Positions 35,126-43,120 of a DNA stretch of 64,000 bases are shown one piece after another; within the stretch, counting starts at the first letter, position 1; each line of letters starts with the position of its first letter. Position numbers and translations under genes: made by a program. This DNA comes from Desulfobacteraceae bacterium (GTDB lineage: Bacteria > Desulfobacterota > Desulfobacteria > Desulfobacterales > Desulfosalsimonadaceae): contig QZKW01000088.1 of assembly GCA_003599885.1 (NCBI GenBank), positions 1-64,000 of the forward strand, given 5' to 3'. The notes under the pieces are model-generated. The model was given only the letters and a program-made list of their open reading frames with translations. It searched no databases and was not told where the DNA came from.

Positions 35126-35539
35126 ATGCCTTACACGCTGATTGACCATACGGCCGATATCGGCATTTGCGTTACCGGCGAGACACTTACGGACCTGTTT
35201 GCTGAAGCCGGCCGGGCCATGTTTGACCAGATAACGGATGCGGCAAAACTTTCCGCCTCTCACAGCAGAGAGATAGAAATCACGGGGATCGACCGGCCGG
35301 ATCTGCTGGTTAATTTCCTGCGCGAACTGCTCTGCTTCTGGACCATCGACGCCTGTCTGGTAAAAAATGTCCGGATACGCTATATTAATGATGCACGCCT
35401 GACGGCTGACATCCACTTTGATGAATTTGTTCCGGAAACCCATGAGATTTTAAAGGATATCAAGGCGGTTACCTACCACGGCATATCGGTTAATGAGACG
35501 GATGCCGGATGGGAGGCGATGATCATATTCGACGTGTAA
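35126..35539 (+). CDS. Archease, RtcB ligase cofactor
   Basis: A 137-residue archease. It opens MPYTLIDHTADIGICVTGETLTDLFAEAGRAMFD, carries a metal-binding Asp/His set, and ends with the VTYHGISV and MIIFDV segments typical of the family. Archease activates RtcB by helping GTP-dependent guanylation and allowing multiple turnovers. It begins 6 bp after the MoeA-PBP stop and is followed at once by rtcB, the usual arrangement. Confidence 0.94.
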   Translation: MPYTLIDHTADIGICVTGETLTDLFAEAGRAMFDQITDAAKLSASHSREIEITGIDRPDLLVNFLRELLCFWTIDACLVKNVRIRYINDARLTADIHFDEFVPETHEILKDIKAVTYHGISVNETDAGWEAMIIFDV

Positions 35540-35551
35540 AGGACGATGATC

Positions 35552-36985
35552 ATGGAACTTACACAATTAGATGAGTTTCGATGGGAAATTAAAAAACAGG
35601 GGCCCATGCGGGTGCCGGCCCGGATCTATTCCAGCCCTTCGATGATCGAAACCATCAAAAAGGAAGAAACCCTCCAGCAGCTTGTCAATGTGGCCCAGCT
35701 TCCGGGAATTTTGACCGCGGCCCTGGCCATGCCGGACATTCACTGGGGGTACGGGTTTCCCATCGGCGGGGTGGCGGCCTTTGATTGTGATGAAGGCGTG
35801 ATTTCGCCGGGCGGGGTGGGCTATGACATCAACTGCGGGGTGCGGCTGGCGGCAACCAACCTTACGGAGGCGGAAGTGCAGCCCCGTCTCGAAGACCTGG
35901 TCAACGCCCTGTTTAACGCCATTCCATGCGGGGTGGGGTCCACCGGCAGCGTTCGCCTTTCCCAAACAGACCTCAAAAAAGCCCTTAAAACCGGCAGCCG
36001 GTGGGCGGTGGAAAACGGGTATGGGGAGGAAAGCGACATCCATCATACGGAAGACAACGGGTGCATGGAAGACGCGGACCCTTCAGCGGTCACGGACCGA
36101 GCCCTGGACCGGGGAAAAAACCAGCTCGGCACTCTGGGCTCCGGCAATCATTTTCTGGAAATCGGGGTGGTGGATGAAATATTTGACGAACCGGCGGCCC
36201 GGGCTTTCGGTCTGACCCAAGGTCACATCACCGTGCTGCTTCATACCGGATCAAGGGGCCTGGGCCACCAGACCTGCGATGATTTTCTGGCATCCATGGC
36301 CAAGCGCCTTCATATCGACGGCGTGCCGGTGCCGGACCGGCAACTTGCCTGCGCCCGGATATCCTCCCCATCCGGAGAAAAGTACTACCGGGCCATGAGC
36401 TGTGCCGCCAATTTCGCCTGGGCCAACCGGCAGATTCTCATGTACCAGGCAAAAGAAGTATTGATGCGGGCCCTCAATATCAGCCCCAGAAGTCTTGCCA
36501 TGCGGCTGGTGTATGATGTATGTCATAATATCGCCAAATTCGAGACCCATACGGTGAACGGGAAAAAGCAGCGGGTCTGTGTCCACCGAAAAGGCGCCAC
36601 CCGGTCGTTCCCGCCGGGACATCCGGCCCTGTGTGCTGAATATAAACAGGTCGGCCAGCCGATTCTGATTCCTGGAGACATGGGCACAGCCTCCTATGTT
36701 CTTGCCGGGGCTGAAGGGTCGATGGAAGAAACCTTCGGCTCCACCTGTCACGGTGCGGGCCGTGTGCTGAGCCGGACAGCGGCAAAAAAAGCAGCCCATG
36801 GCCGGTCTTTGAGCCGGGAACTCGAAGACAAGGGCATTCTTGTGCGCTGGACCGGAAGGACCACCATGGCTGAAGAAATGCCGGATGCCTATAAGGATGT
36901 GTCCCAGGTGGTGGATGTGGTGCATGGGTCCGGAATATCCAGAAAAGTTGTACGGTTACGACCTCTTGCGGTGGTTAAGGGATAA
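35552..36985 (+). CDS. rtcB: RtcB RNA-splicing ligase
   Basis: A 477-residue RtcB. It joins RNA 3'-phosphate or 2',3'-cyclic phosphate ends to 5'-OH ends with GTP and Mn2+. Metal-binding and guanylation motifs are visible: MPDIHWGYGFPIGGVAAFD, GGVGYDINCGVRL, GTLGSGNHFLEIGVVDE, LHTGSRGLGHQ, and the STCHGAGRVLSRTAAKK guanylation region. AGGA lies 8 nt before the ATG at 35552; an ATG at 35546 is also possible and closer to it. It is the last gene of this operon. No rtcR regulator or sigma-54 promoter is seen. Confidence 0.93.
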   Translation: MELTQLDEFRWEIKKQGPMRVPARIYSSPSMIETIKKEETLQQLVNVAQLPGILTAALAMPDIHWGYGFPIGGVAAFDCDEGVISPGGVGYDINCGVRLAATNLTEAEVQPRLEDLVNALFNAIPCGVGSTGSVRLSQTDLKKALKTGSRWAVENGYGEESDIHHTEDNGCMEDADPSAVTDRALDRGKNQLGTLGSGNHFLEIGVVDEIFDEPAARAFGLTQGHITVLLHTGSRGLGHQTCDDFLASMAKRLHIDGVPVPDRQLACARISSPSGEKYYRAMSCAANFAWANRQILMYQAKEVLMRALNISPRSLAMRLVYDVCHNIAKFETHTVNGKKQRVCVHRKGATRSFPPGHPALCAEYKQVGQPILIPGDMGTASYVLAGAEGSMEETFGSTCHGAGRVLSRTAAKKAAHGRSLSRELEDKGILVRWTGRTTMAEEMPDAYKDVSQVVDVVHGSGISRKVVRLRPLAVVKG

Positions 36986-36991
36986 TAATGA

Positions 36992-37060
36992 GTAGGGGCA
37001 ACCCCCTGTGATTGCCCGCATGTCCAAGATTACAGGGCAGGCACGGGGGCCTGCCCCTAC
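36992..37060. repeat. GTAGGGGC inverted-repeat element
   Basis: A 69-bp palindromic element. The left arm begins GTAGGGGCAACCCCCTGTG; the right arm, read on the other strand, begins GTAGGGGCAGGCCCCCGTG, with three mismatches. This type of small palindrome is dispersed through many bacterial genomes. It follows the rtcB stop by 6 bp and may end transcription or mark a junction. The remaining sequence to 37286 is AT-rich and holds no supported gene. Confidence 0.72.
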
Positions 37061-37286
37061 GGCCGATTTGCATTATCTGTTTTCCTGATAATACACATCA
37101 TTAAATTTAATATGACTATAACATTTTGAAAACATAAAATATTTATTTATTTTTGAACGCGTGTTATCTGGAAGTAAAATGGAAAAGCGTTTTTATTAGG
37201 AAGCTTAATAAACTTATGTTTGGGCAGGAATCTGGGGAATATTGGAGTGGATGCTTTAAACACACGGGTAATTCATTTGAGCAGAT

Positions 37287-38588
37287 ATGAAAACGCCAAA
37301 GTATATTGACAAGGTCAGAAATGGAGAATTGTCTATTGAGACAGTTGACAATATACTGAAACATATCTCCAAGTACTTGGTTATGATTGAAATGCCGTCA
37401 GATATTCTCAATTTAGAGAATAAACTTACTTATCATTTAACAAGTCTGCCTATCTACATTGTAAAAGGGCATAATAGCTGGTCAGGGATTGTTATTTGTT
37501 TCCCAGGTAAAAAAGAAGACCTTAAAACAGAAAACATTAGCACACCATATATCCGCTCAATTCTCTATCCGATGCTTGAGCTTAGTAGGCGTGTCAAGGA
37601 AAGCGAGAAAGGTCGGTTTGAGTGCATATATATTGTAGGTGAATATGTTTCGGAAGTGTTGCTCCGTAAATTCAGATTGTTGAAAGCTATTACCCCAAAC
37701 CTGATCGTCCTATCAAAAAACATTATTCCTCTTGCTGATTCTACATTTGCTATACCCACCCCTGGTAAAGGTAAAATGAACGAAGATTTTGTACAGAAAA
37801 CTTTATGTGCCAAAATGATTGTCCCGGAAGGGTTATTTATCCCTACGCGAACAGGAGATATCAGGCTCGGTTATATTAAACACGAGATGAAAGCTAAGGA
37901 TGGCACGAAAGAACCGGAAAAACTTGACATACTATGCTACGATAAAGATAACGGTTCATTGATAGCTTTTGAAATAAAAGGACCAGCCTGCAGCAGAGTT
38001 GAGCTTGAAAACTTATTCTTGCAAGGAATTGAGCATCAGATGTGGGTTGAAGAAAACAAACGCGCTATCAAGTTGTTTCATGAAGGACCGCGTGGAAAGG
38101 CAATTAATTCACGAAAACGGGTTAAACTCCTTTTGGGTTTCTTTGGCGACATTGTACCACCTCTCTTCCATGATTTAAGAGATCAAGCCGAACACGAAGA
38201 TCGCCACTTAAAAATTGAATTTGTTCGTTTTTACTTTGATATGTTTGATGGACTCTTTATTAGCCGATTCCCTGAACCCGAAACAGTTTCTTGTTTAATG
38301 ACTCTCAAACCCCAGCAATGGGGACTTCGCGGTGATCCTTACCTGTGGGAAGAAATGTTTAATCATCTTGCAACAACAAAACTGCCAGACTCAATAAGCG
38401 GCTTAATCGAAATAATAGAACAAGCTTTTATCGAGCTAACAGCCCACCCCATAACATATGGAGACAATATCTATCTTGAAAAGTATTCTCACGGTGGAAT
38501 GTCCAGTGGTTATATTGAACCACGATTTTGGGGAAAAACAGTGCTTCCGCTTGTAGTAGAGAGATATGAAAAATTCTTTAGGAAATAA
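37287..38588 (+). CDS. Hypothetical protein with a putative PD-(D/E)XK nuclease motif
   Basis: A 433-residue protein I do not recognise. A possible PD-(D/E)XK nuclease centre lies at D214 (KLDILCYD) and E229-I-K231 (IAFEIKG), a D-x14-E-x-K pattern with a hydrophobic strand before each acid. Q residues follow in LQGIEHQ at the usual distance. Flanking regions show no other domain. No transmembrane helix is evident. The gene is AT-rich compared with the neighbours, lies between a repeat and an attC-like hairpin, and has only a weak ribosome binding site (TTGAGCAG). All this points to recent acquisition; a defence or mobile-element role is possible but unproven. Confidence 0.75.
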   Translation: MKTPKYIDKVRNGELSIETVDNILKHISKYLVMIEMPSDILNLENKLTYHLTSLPIYIVKGHNSWSGIVICFPGKKEDLKTENISTPYIRSILYPMLELSRRVKESEKGRFECIYIVGEYVSEVLLRKFRLLKAITPNLIVLSKNIIPLADSTFAIPTPGKGKMNEDFVQKTLCAKMIVPEGLFIPTRTGDIRLGYIKHEMKAKDGTKEPEKLDILCYDKDNGSLIAFEIKGPACSRVELENLFLQGIEHQMWVEENKRAIKLFHEGPRGKAINSRKRVKLLLGFFGDIVPPLFHDLRDQAEHEDRHLKIEFVRFYFDMFDGLFISRFPEPETVSCLMTLKPQQWGLRGDPYLWEEMFNHLATTKLPDSISGLIEIIEQAFIELTAHPITYGDNIYLEKYSHGGMSSGYIEPRFWGKTVLPLVVERYEKFFRK

Positions 38589-38612
38589 ATTGAAAGACTC
38601 TATTTAATGAGT

Positions 38613-38667
38613 GCCTAACAAAAGCAATCCAGCCATCGCTGCGCTACGGCTGATTTTTTTGTTCCAA
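38613..38667 (+). other. attC-like hairpin after the AT-rich gene
   Basis: GCCTAAC (38613-38619) fits the RYYYAAC box of integron attC sites. AACAAAA then pairs with TTTTGTT (38657-38663), and CAGCC pairs with GGCTG around an apex of about 13 nt. The right box reads GTTCCAA rather than GTTRRRY, so the site is incomplete or lies at a secondary insertion junction. It begins 25 bp after a stop codon, the usual place for a cassette site. No integrase is in the window. Confidence 0.35.
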
Positions 38668-38708
38668 AAAAACAAGAGCATTTACAGGATTAGAAGGAGT
38701 TCTGCCCC

Positions 38709-38855
38709 ATGACACCGGACATTTTCAGGGAATACGACATCCGGGGCATCGCCGGAAAGCAGACCACCGAAAACGATGTCATTCTTATCGGCAAAGGCAT
38801 CGGCACCTTTCTGTTGCAGCACAAGTGTTCCCGCCTGAATGCGTCTTATGGATAA
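38709..38855 (+). pseudogene. Truncated duplicate of the phosphomannomutase 5' end
   Basis: An AGAAGGAG site and ATG open a 48-codon reading frame whose first 43 codons match the start of the intact gene at 39521 with about 11 differences in 129 nt (MTPDIFREYDIRGIAGKQTT versus KQIT in the intact copy). The homology then stops and the frame closes at 38853-38855. The differences include silent and replacement changes, so this is not a fresh exact duplication. Its last codons overlap the ATG of the next small gene. Confidence 0.8.
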
Positions 38856-39033
38856 AATTAAAAAAGTCCATGACAGCTCAGGCGTTGATAAGGGATTGGT
38901 CGCCATGTTCCTCAAAATGTCACCGGAGGAGCGGCTGAAGTCAAATGATAATGCAGTGCGCACTATTTTGGAATTGAGGAATGCATACCAGCAGCAAAAA
39001 AACAAATACCGCAGACCTGAGTGCGATACTTGA
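38848..39033 (+). CDS. Small protein of a nucleotidyltransferase module
   Basis: A 61-residue helical protein (MDKIKKVHDSSGVDKGLVAMF, then MSPEERLKSNDNAVRTILEL). I do not recognise a named family, but short proteins with an SPEERL-NDNAVRTILEL-like segment precede nucleotidyltransferase genes in other bacteria. The ATG at 38848 overlaps the end of the phosphomannomutase fragment, so it may be translated by coupling; an ATG at 38839 is possible. It overlaps the following gene by 53 bp. It may be the antidote or partner of that protein. Confidence 0.6.
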   Translation: MDKIKKVHDSSGVDKGLVAMFLKMSPEERLKSNDNAVRTILELRNAYQQQKNKYRRPECDT

Positions 39034-39499
39034 AGGTCTTTTAAAAGCAGATATTCAATTTATTCTTGTCGGCGGCCTTGCCGCGGTTATTCAGGGGGCG
39101 CCTGTTACAACGATAGATGTGGACATTGTACATAACCGGTCTTCTGAGAATCTTTCAAAACTTTTTTGCTTTTTAAAATCAGTCGGCGCCATTTATCGTC
39201 GTCCAGACGATAAAATTATAGAACCCAAAGAGGAAGATTTCACGGGGCATGCGCTTTTCTCGACTCAATTAGGGGCACTGGATGTTTTAGCTTTCATTGA
39301 AAAAGGAAAAGGGTATAAAGATCTTTTAGAGCATACGGTAGAAATTGATTTTAGGGGACATACCCTTCGCGTTCTTGATATCAAAATGCTGATAGCGCTT
39401 AAGAAGCTCTCCAATGACCCGAAAGACAAGCAGAGACTACCAGTTCTAGAAGAAACGCTGCGGCAGTTGAATGAAAAATCAGATAATGACACCGAATAA
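38981..39499 (+). CDS. Nucleotidyltransferase-fold protein (MNT/AbiEii-like)
   Basis: A 172-residue protein with the minimal nucleotidyltransferase signature: G31-G32 in ILVGGLAAV and D46-x-D48 in TTIDVDIV, followed by LGALDVLAFI and a helical C-terminus. Such proteins resemble AbiEii/MNT toxins that modify tRNA or partner proteins, but many have unknown targets. The stated ATG lies directly after GAGGA, with very short spacing, and the gene overlaps its small neighbour by 53 bp; a later start cannot be excluded. With that neighbour it probably forms a toxin-antitoxin-like pair inserted before the phosphomannomutase gene. Confidence 0.78.
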   Translation: MHTSSKKTNTADLSAILEGLLKADIQFILVGGLAAVIQGAPVTTIDVDIVHNRSSENLSKLFCFLKSVGAIYRRPDDKIIEPKEEDFTGHALFSTQLGALDVLAFIEKGKGYKDLLEHTVEIDFRGHTLRVLDIKMLIALKKLSNDPKDKQRLPVLEETLRQLNEKSDNDTE

Positions 39500-39520
39500 A
39501 ATAAAAAGGAGAACCAATCA

Positions 39521-40879
39521 GTGACACCCGATATTTTCAGGGAATACGACATCAGGGGCATCGCCGGAAAACAGATCACCGAAGACGATGTCATTCTTAT
39601 CGGCAAAGGCATCGGCACGTTTCTGGTGCAGCACAAGTGTTTCCGGCTGACGGTGGGCCGCGACTGCCGCCTGACTTCCGATGCTTTTTCTGAAAAGCTT
39701 ATCGAGGGCCTCATGTCCACCGGCTGCCATGTCATCGACATTGGCGTGTGCCCCACCCCGGTGCTGTATTTTTCCATCCAGCACCTCAGCCAGGAAGGCG
39801 GCGTGATGCTCACCGCCAGCCACAACCCGCCGGAGTATAACGGGTTTAAAATATGCAAGCACACGGATTCGGTTCACGGGGAGCAAATCCAGGAAATCCG
39901 GCAGATTATTGAACAAAAACAATTCGTCACAGGCACAGGCTCACGGAACCGGGCGGATGTCGTCACCCCCTACACCCGGTTTATGGTTGAGAACATCCGC
40001 ATCAAAAAACCGTTAAAGGTTGGAATCGACGCGGGAAACGGCACCGCCGGGGTCATCAGTCTGCCGATTTTAAAAGCCCTGGGCTGCGATGTAACGGATA
40101 TCTATTGCGACATGGACGGCCGGTTTCCCAATCACGAGGCGGACCCGACCGTATTAAAAAACATGACGGACCTGATCCGGCTGGTAAAAGACAAGAAGCT
40201 TGAATTAGGCGTCGGCTATGACGGCGACGGCGACCGCATCGGGGTGGTGGATGAACGGGGCAACCTTGTTTACGGCGACCAGCTCATGATTATTTTCGCG
40301 CGGGAGATACTAAGCCGCAAGCCCGGCGCCACCTTCATATCGGAGGTCAAATGTTCCAAAACCATGTATGACGATATCACCCGTCATGGCGGCAACGCGA
40401 TTATGTGGAAAACCGGCCATTCCCTGATCAAGGAAAAGATGAAGATCGAGGATGCGGAACTGGCCGGGGAAATGAGCGGCCACATGTTTTTTGCCGACCG
40501 GTATTTCGGATTTGATGACGCGATTTACGCCACCTGCCGGCTGCTTGAGATCCTGGCGGACACCGGAAAAAATCTGTCCCAACTGCTTGCGGATGTGCCG
40601 AAGACATTTAACACCCCTGAAATCCGGGTGGATTGCCCGGACAATGTCAAATTTTCAGTGGTCAAAAAACTGACCGAAGACTTCCGTGCGCAATACGATG
40701 TCATTGATATTGACGGGGCCCGGATCGTTTTTGAGGACGGATGGGGCCTGGTCAGGGCTTCGAATACCCAGCCGGCCTTAGTGCTGCGCTTTGAAGCCCT
40801 GTCGGAACAGCGGCTTGCTGAAATCCGGAATCTGGTGGAATCCGCCCTGGACGCTGTCAAAAAAGAAATCGCGGTTTAA
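39521..40879 (+). CDS. Phosphomannomutase/phosphoglucomutase
   Basis: A 452-residue alpha-D-phosphohexomutase of the AlgC/ManB group. The phosphoserine loop MLTASHNPPEYNG lies near residue 105, the metal loop GYDGDGDRIGVV near 235, the sugar-binding EMSGH near 320, and a phosphate-binding RASNTQPALVLR segment near the C-terminus. It interconverts 6- and 1-phosphates of mannose or glucose for cell-surface polymers. It starts with GTG, with AAGGAG about 9 nt upstream. Its 5' end is duplicated upstream (38709), with a two-gene module between. Confidence 0.93.
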   Translation: MTPDIFREYDIRGIAGKQITEDDVILIGKGIGTFLVQHKCFRLTVGRDCRLTSDAFSEKLIEGLMSTGCHVIDIGVCPTPVLYFSIQHLSQEGGVMLTASHNPPEYNGFKICKHTDSVHGEQIQEIRQIIEQKQFVTGTGSRNRADVVTPYTRFMVENIRIKKPLKVGIDAGNGTAGVISLPILKALGCDVTDIYCDMDGRFPNHEADPTVLKNMTDLIRLVKDKKLELGVGYDGDGDRIGVVDERGNLVYGDQLMIIFAREILSRKPGATFISEVKCSKTMYDDITRHGGNAIMWKTGHSLIKEKMKIEDAELAGEMSGHMFFADRYFGFDDAIYATCRLLEILADTGKNLSQLLADVPKTFNTPEIRVDCPDNVKFSVVKKLTEDFRAQYDVIDIDGARIVFEDGWGLVRASNTQPALVLRFEALSEQRLAEIRNLVESALDAVKKEIAV

Positions 40880-40932
40880 AATACTTGATTCATAGGATTA
40901 ACCATGAAATAAGAAAAATCGGCGATATGGTT

Positions 40933-40957
40933 CCGCAGGCCTTAAAGCAGCCTGCGG
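40933..40957. repeat. Stem-loop upstream of serA
   Basis: CCGCAGGC (40933-40940) pairs perfectly with GCCTGCGG (40950-40957) across a 9-nt loop. Only a weak T-rich stretch follows. It may end the phosphomannomutase transcript or act in the serA leader; no decision is possible from sequence alone. Confidence 0.5.
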
Positions 40958-41043
40958 TTCATCTTTAAAATAATATAAATATTTTTATATCATTTATATA
41001 GCAGATAATTTTTATTAATTTTTATACTTAGGAGCCAAAAAAA

Positions 41044-42627
41044 ATGAAGGTGCTGATCAGCGACAAGCTGGGGGAAGAAGGCGTAAAAATTCTTCAAAAT
41101 GAAGAGGGAATTGACGTTGACGTCAAAACCGGGCTTCCCCCCGAAGAACTTAAAAAAATCATCGGCCAGTATGACGGACTCATCATCCGGAGCGCCACCA
41201 AGGTCACGGCGGACCTTTTAGAGGCCGCCACCAATTTGAAAGTGGTCGGACGGGCGGGCATCGGCCTGGACAACGTGGATATTCCGGCAGCCACCAAAAA
41301 AGGCGTGGCCGTCATGAATACCCCTGGCGGCAATGTGGTCACTACCGCCGAACATTCCATTTCCCTGATGATGGCCCTCACCCGGAACATTCCCCAGGGC
41401 ACCTCCACCATTAAACAGGGACTGTGGGAGAAAAAGAAGCTCGAAGGCCGGGAAATTTTTAATAAAACCCTGGGCGTCATCGGATTCGGCAAAATCGGGT
41501 CCGTGGTGGCGGACCGGGCCCGCGGACTCAAAATGCGGGTGGTGGTGTTTGACCCGGTTGTTCAGCCGGAAGTGATTGAAAAAGAAGGCTTTGAATATGT
41601 GGATCTGGACGCCCTGTTTCAACAATCCGATTATATCACGGTCCACGTGCCCAAAATCCCGGCCACCGTCGGTCTGCTCAACAAGGCGGCATTTGCGAAA
41701 ATGAAGGACGGGGTCATGGTGGTGAACTGTGCGCGGGGCGGTATTATTGATGAAAATGACCTGTATGATGCCATCACCTCCGGAAAAGTCGCCGGCGCGG
41801 CCCTGGATGTGTTCAGCACCGAGCCGCCGCCTGCGGACCTGCCCCTGCTGAAACTGGACAATGTCATCGCCACCCCGCATCTGGGCGCATCCACCAAGGA
41901 AGCCCAGACCAATGTGGCCGTGGCCGTGGCCGAACAGTTCATCGAATTCCTGAAGTACAACAATATCATCAACGCAGTGAATGTGCCGGCAGTTTCCGGC
42001 AAACTCCTTGAGCAGCTTCGGCCTTTTATGACCCTTGCCGATCGTATGGGAAGTATGCAGGCCCAGTTTTTAACCGGTCAGCTCAAAGAGATTCATCTGG
42101 AATATCAGGGCGATTTTCACGGCCTGGACATGAAACCCGTGACCACGGCATTTTTAAAGGGAATTTTGGATGTTCTGGTTCAGGATGGGGTCAATTCTGT
42201 AAATGCGCCGGTCTTGGCAAAAGATATGGGTATTAAAGTATCTGAAACCTCAACCGCCGAATCCGAAAAATTCATGAACCTGATCAGCGTCAAGATCGTG
42301 ACAACGGAAAAGGAATGTCTGGTGGCGGGGTCGGTGTTTGGCAAGACGGATACCAGAATTGTCAGGATTGATGATTTCCGGATTGAAATTATTCCTGAAG
42401 GTCATCTGGCCCTGATTCATAACCTCGATGAGCCCGGCGCCATCGGCAGCATCGGGAACCTGCTGGGCGAAAACAATATCAATATTTCCCAGATGCATGT
42501 CGGCACCCAGGTCGGAGGAAAAAACAACATTATCCTTATCAAAACCGACAACCCCCTGACGAATGACATGAAGAAAAAAGTGCTGGCGCTTTCTAAAGTG
42601 AAATCCATCCAGACATTTGAATTATAA
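41044..42627 (+). CDS. serA: D-3-phosphoglycerate dehydrogenase
   Basis: A 527-residue SerA, first enzyme of serine synthesis (3-phosphoglycerate to phosphohydroxypyruvate with NAD). Domains in order: substrate domain, NAD-binding domain with GVIGFGKIGSVVADRA near residue 144 and the catalytic Arg/Glu/His region (NCARGGIIDENDL, ATPHLGAST), an intervening domain, and a C-terminal ACT domain (HNLDEPGAIGSIGNLLG). This is the long form, usually inhibited by serine through the ACT domain. AGGAG lies 6 nt before the ATG. Confidence 0.96.
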   Translation: MKVLISDKLGEEGVKILQNEEGIDVDVKTGLPPEELKKIIGQYDGLIIRSATKVTADLLEAATNLKVVGRAGIGLDNVDIPAATKKGVAVMNTPGGNVVTTAEHSISLMMALTRNIPQGTSTIKQGLWEKKKLEGREIFNKTLGVIGFGKIGSVVADRARGLKMRVVVFDPVVQPEVIEKEGFEYVDLDALFQQSDYITVHVPKIPATVGLLNKAAFAKMKDGVMVVNCARGGIIDENDLYDAITSGKVAGAALDVFSTEPPPADLPLLKLDNVIATPHLGASTKEAQTNVAVAVAEQFIEFLKYNNIINAVNVPAVSGKLLEQLRPFMTLADRMGSMQAQFLTGQLKEIHLEYQGDFHGLDMKPVTTAFLKGILDVLVQDGVNSVNAPVLAKDMGIKVSETSTAESEKFMNLISVKIVTTEKECLVAGSVFGKTDTRIVRIDDFRIEIIPEGHLALIHNLDEPGAIGSIGNLLGENNINISQMHVGTQVGGKNNIILIKTDNPLTNDMKKKVLALSKVKSIQTFEL

Positions 42628-42656
42628 CTGAAATATTACAACCATAACAACGATGA

Positions 42657-42690
42657 CTTTGTGCCGCGAGAAACAGATCGCGTCACAAAG
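42657..42690. repeat. Strong stem-loop between serA and the DUF1844 gene
   Basis: CTTTGTG (42657-42663) pairs with CACAAAG (42684-42690), and CGCGA (42665-42669) with TCGCG (42678-42682), separated by one mismatch and an 8-nt loop. No T-run follows, so it is not a standard terminator. It could slow exonucleases or attenuate transcription. Confidence 0.55.
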
Positions 42691-42723
42691 CCATCCACCC
42701 ACTCCAAGACCCGAGAGGCGGCA

Positions 42724-43011
42724 ATGACAGAAAACAAACAGACACAGCCGGATTTTGCAATGCCTGCAATCAATTTCTCAACATTCATTCTATCTTTAAA
42801 TTCCGCCGCGCTGGTTCATTTGGGGGTGGAAACGGATCCAACCACCGGCACCCGGGCAGTCAATCTGACAATGGCAAAACAGACCATTGATATTCTTGCC
42901 ATGATGGAAGAAAAGACCAAAGGGAACCTGACCGAAGATGAAAAGCGGCTGGTGACGCATCTGATTTATGAATTGCGGTTGCTGTATGTGAAGCAGGCAA
43001 AAGGGAACTGA
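42724..43011 (+). CDS. DUF1844 family protein
   Basis: A 95-residue protein of the DUF1844 family (INFSTFILSLNSAALVHLG, then NLTMAKQTIDILAMMEEKTKGNLT and MLLYELRLLYV-like C-terminus). The family is common in Desulfobacterota and Acidobacteria; no function is established. The ATG at 42724 was preferred to one at 42661 because GAGAGG lies 6 nt upstream and the longer version would pass through the stem-loop. It is followed by ispE after 109 bp. Confidence 0.85.
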   Translation: MTENKQTQPDFAMPAINFSTFILSLNSAALVHLGVETDPTTGTRAVNLTMAKQTIDILAMMEEKTKGNLTEDEKRLVTHLIYELRLLYVKQAKGN

Positions 43012-43120
43012 CGGTTTAATAAAAGACCCGTTTCATCACGAAAAATCAGAAAAACGATTTATTTTAGACATCTGTCTTTCCCGGTCAATCCTTCAAATAT
43101 CAATCCCTCAAATATCAGCC

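Noticed and set aside
40933-40957. Riboswitch in front of serA
   Set aside because: Only a simple hairpin is visible; no conserved riboswitch core was recognised.
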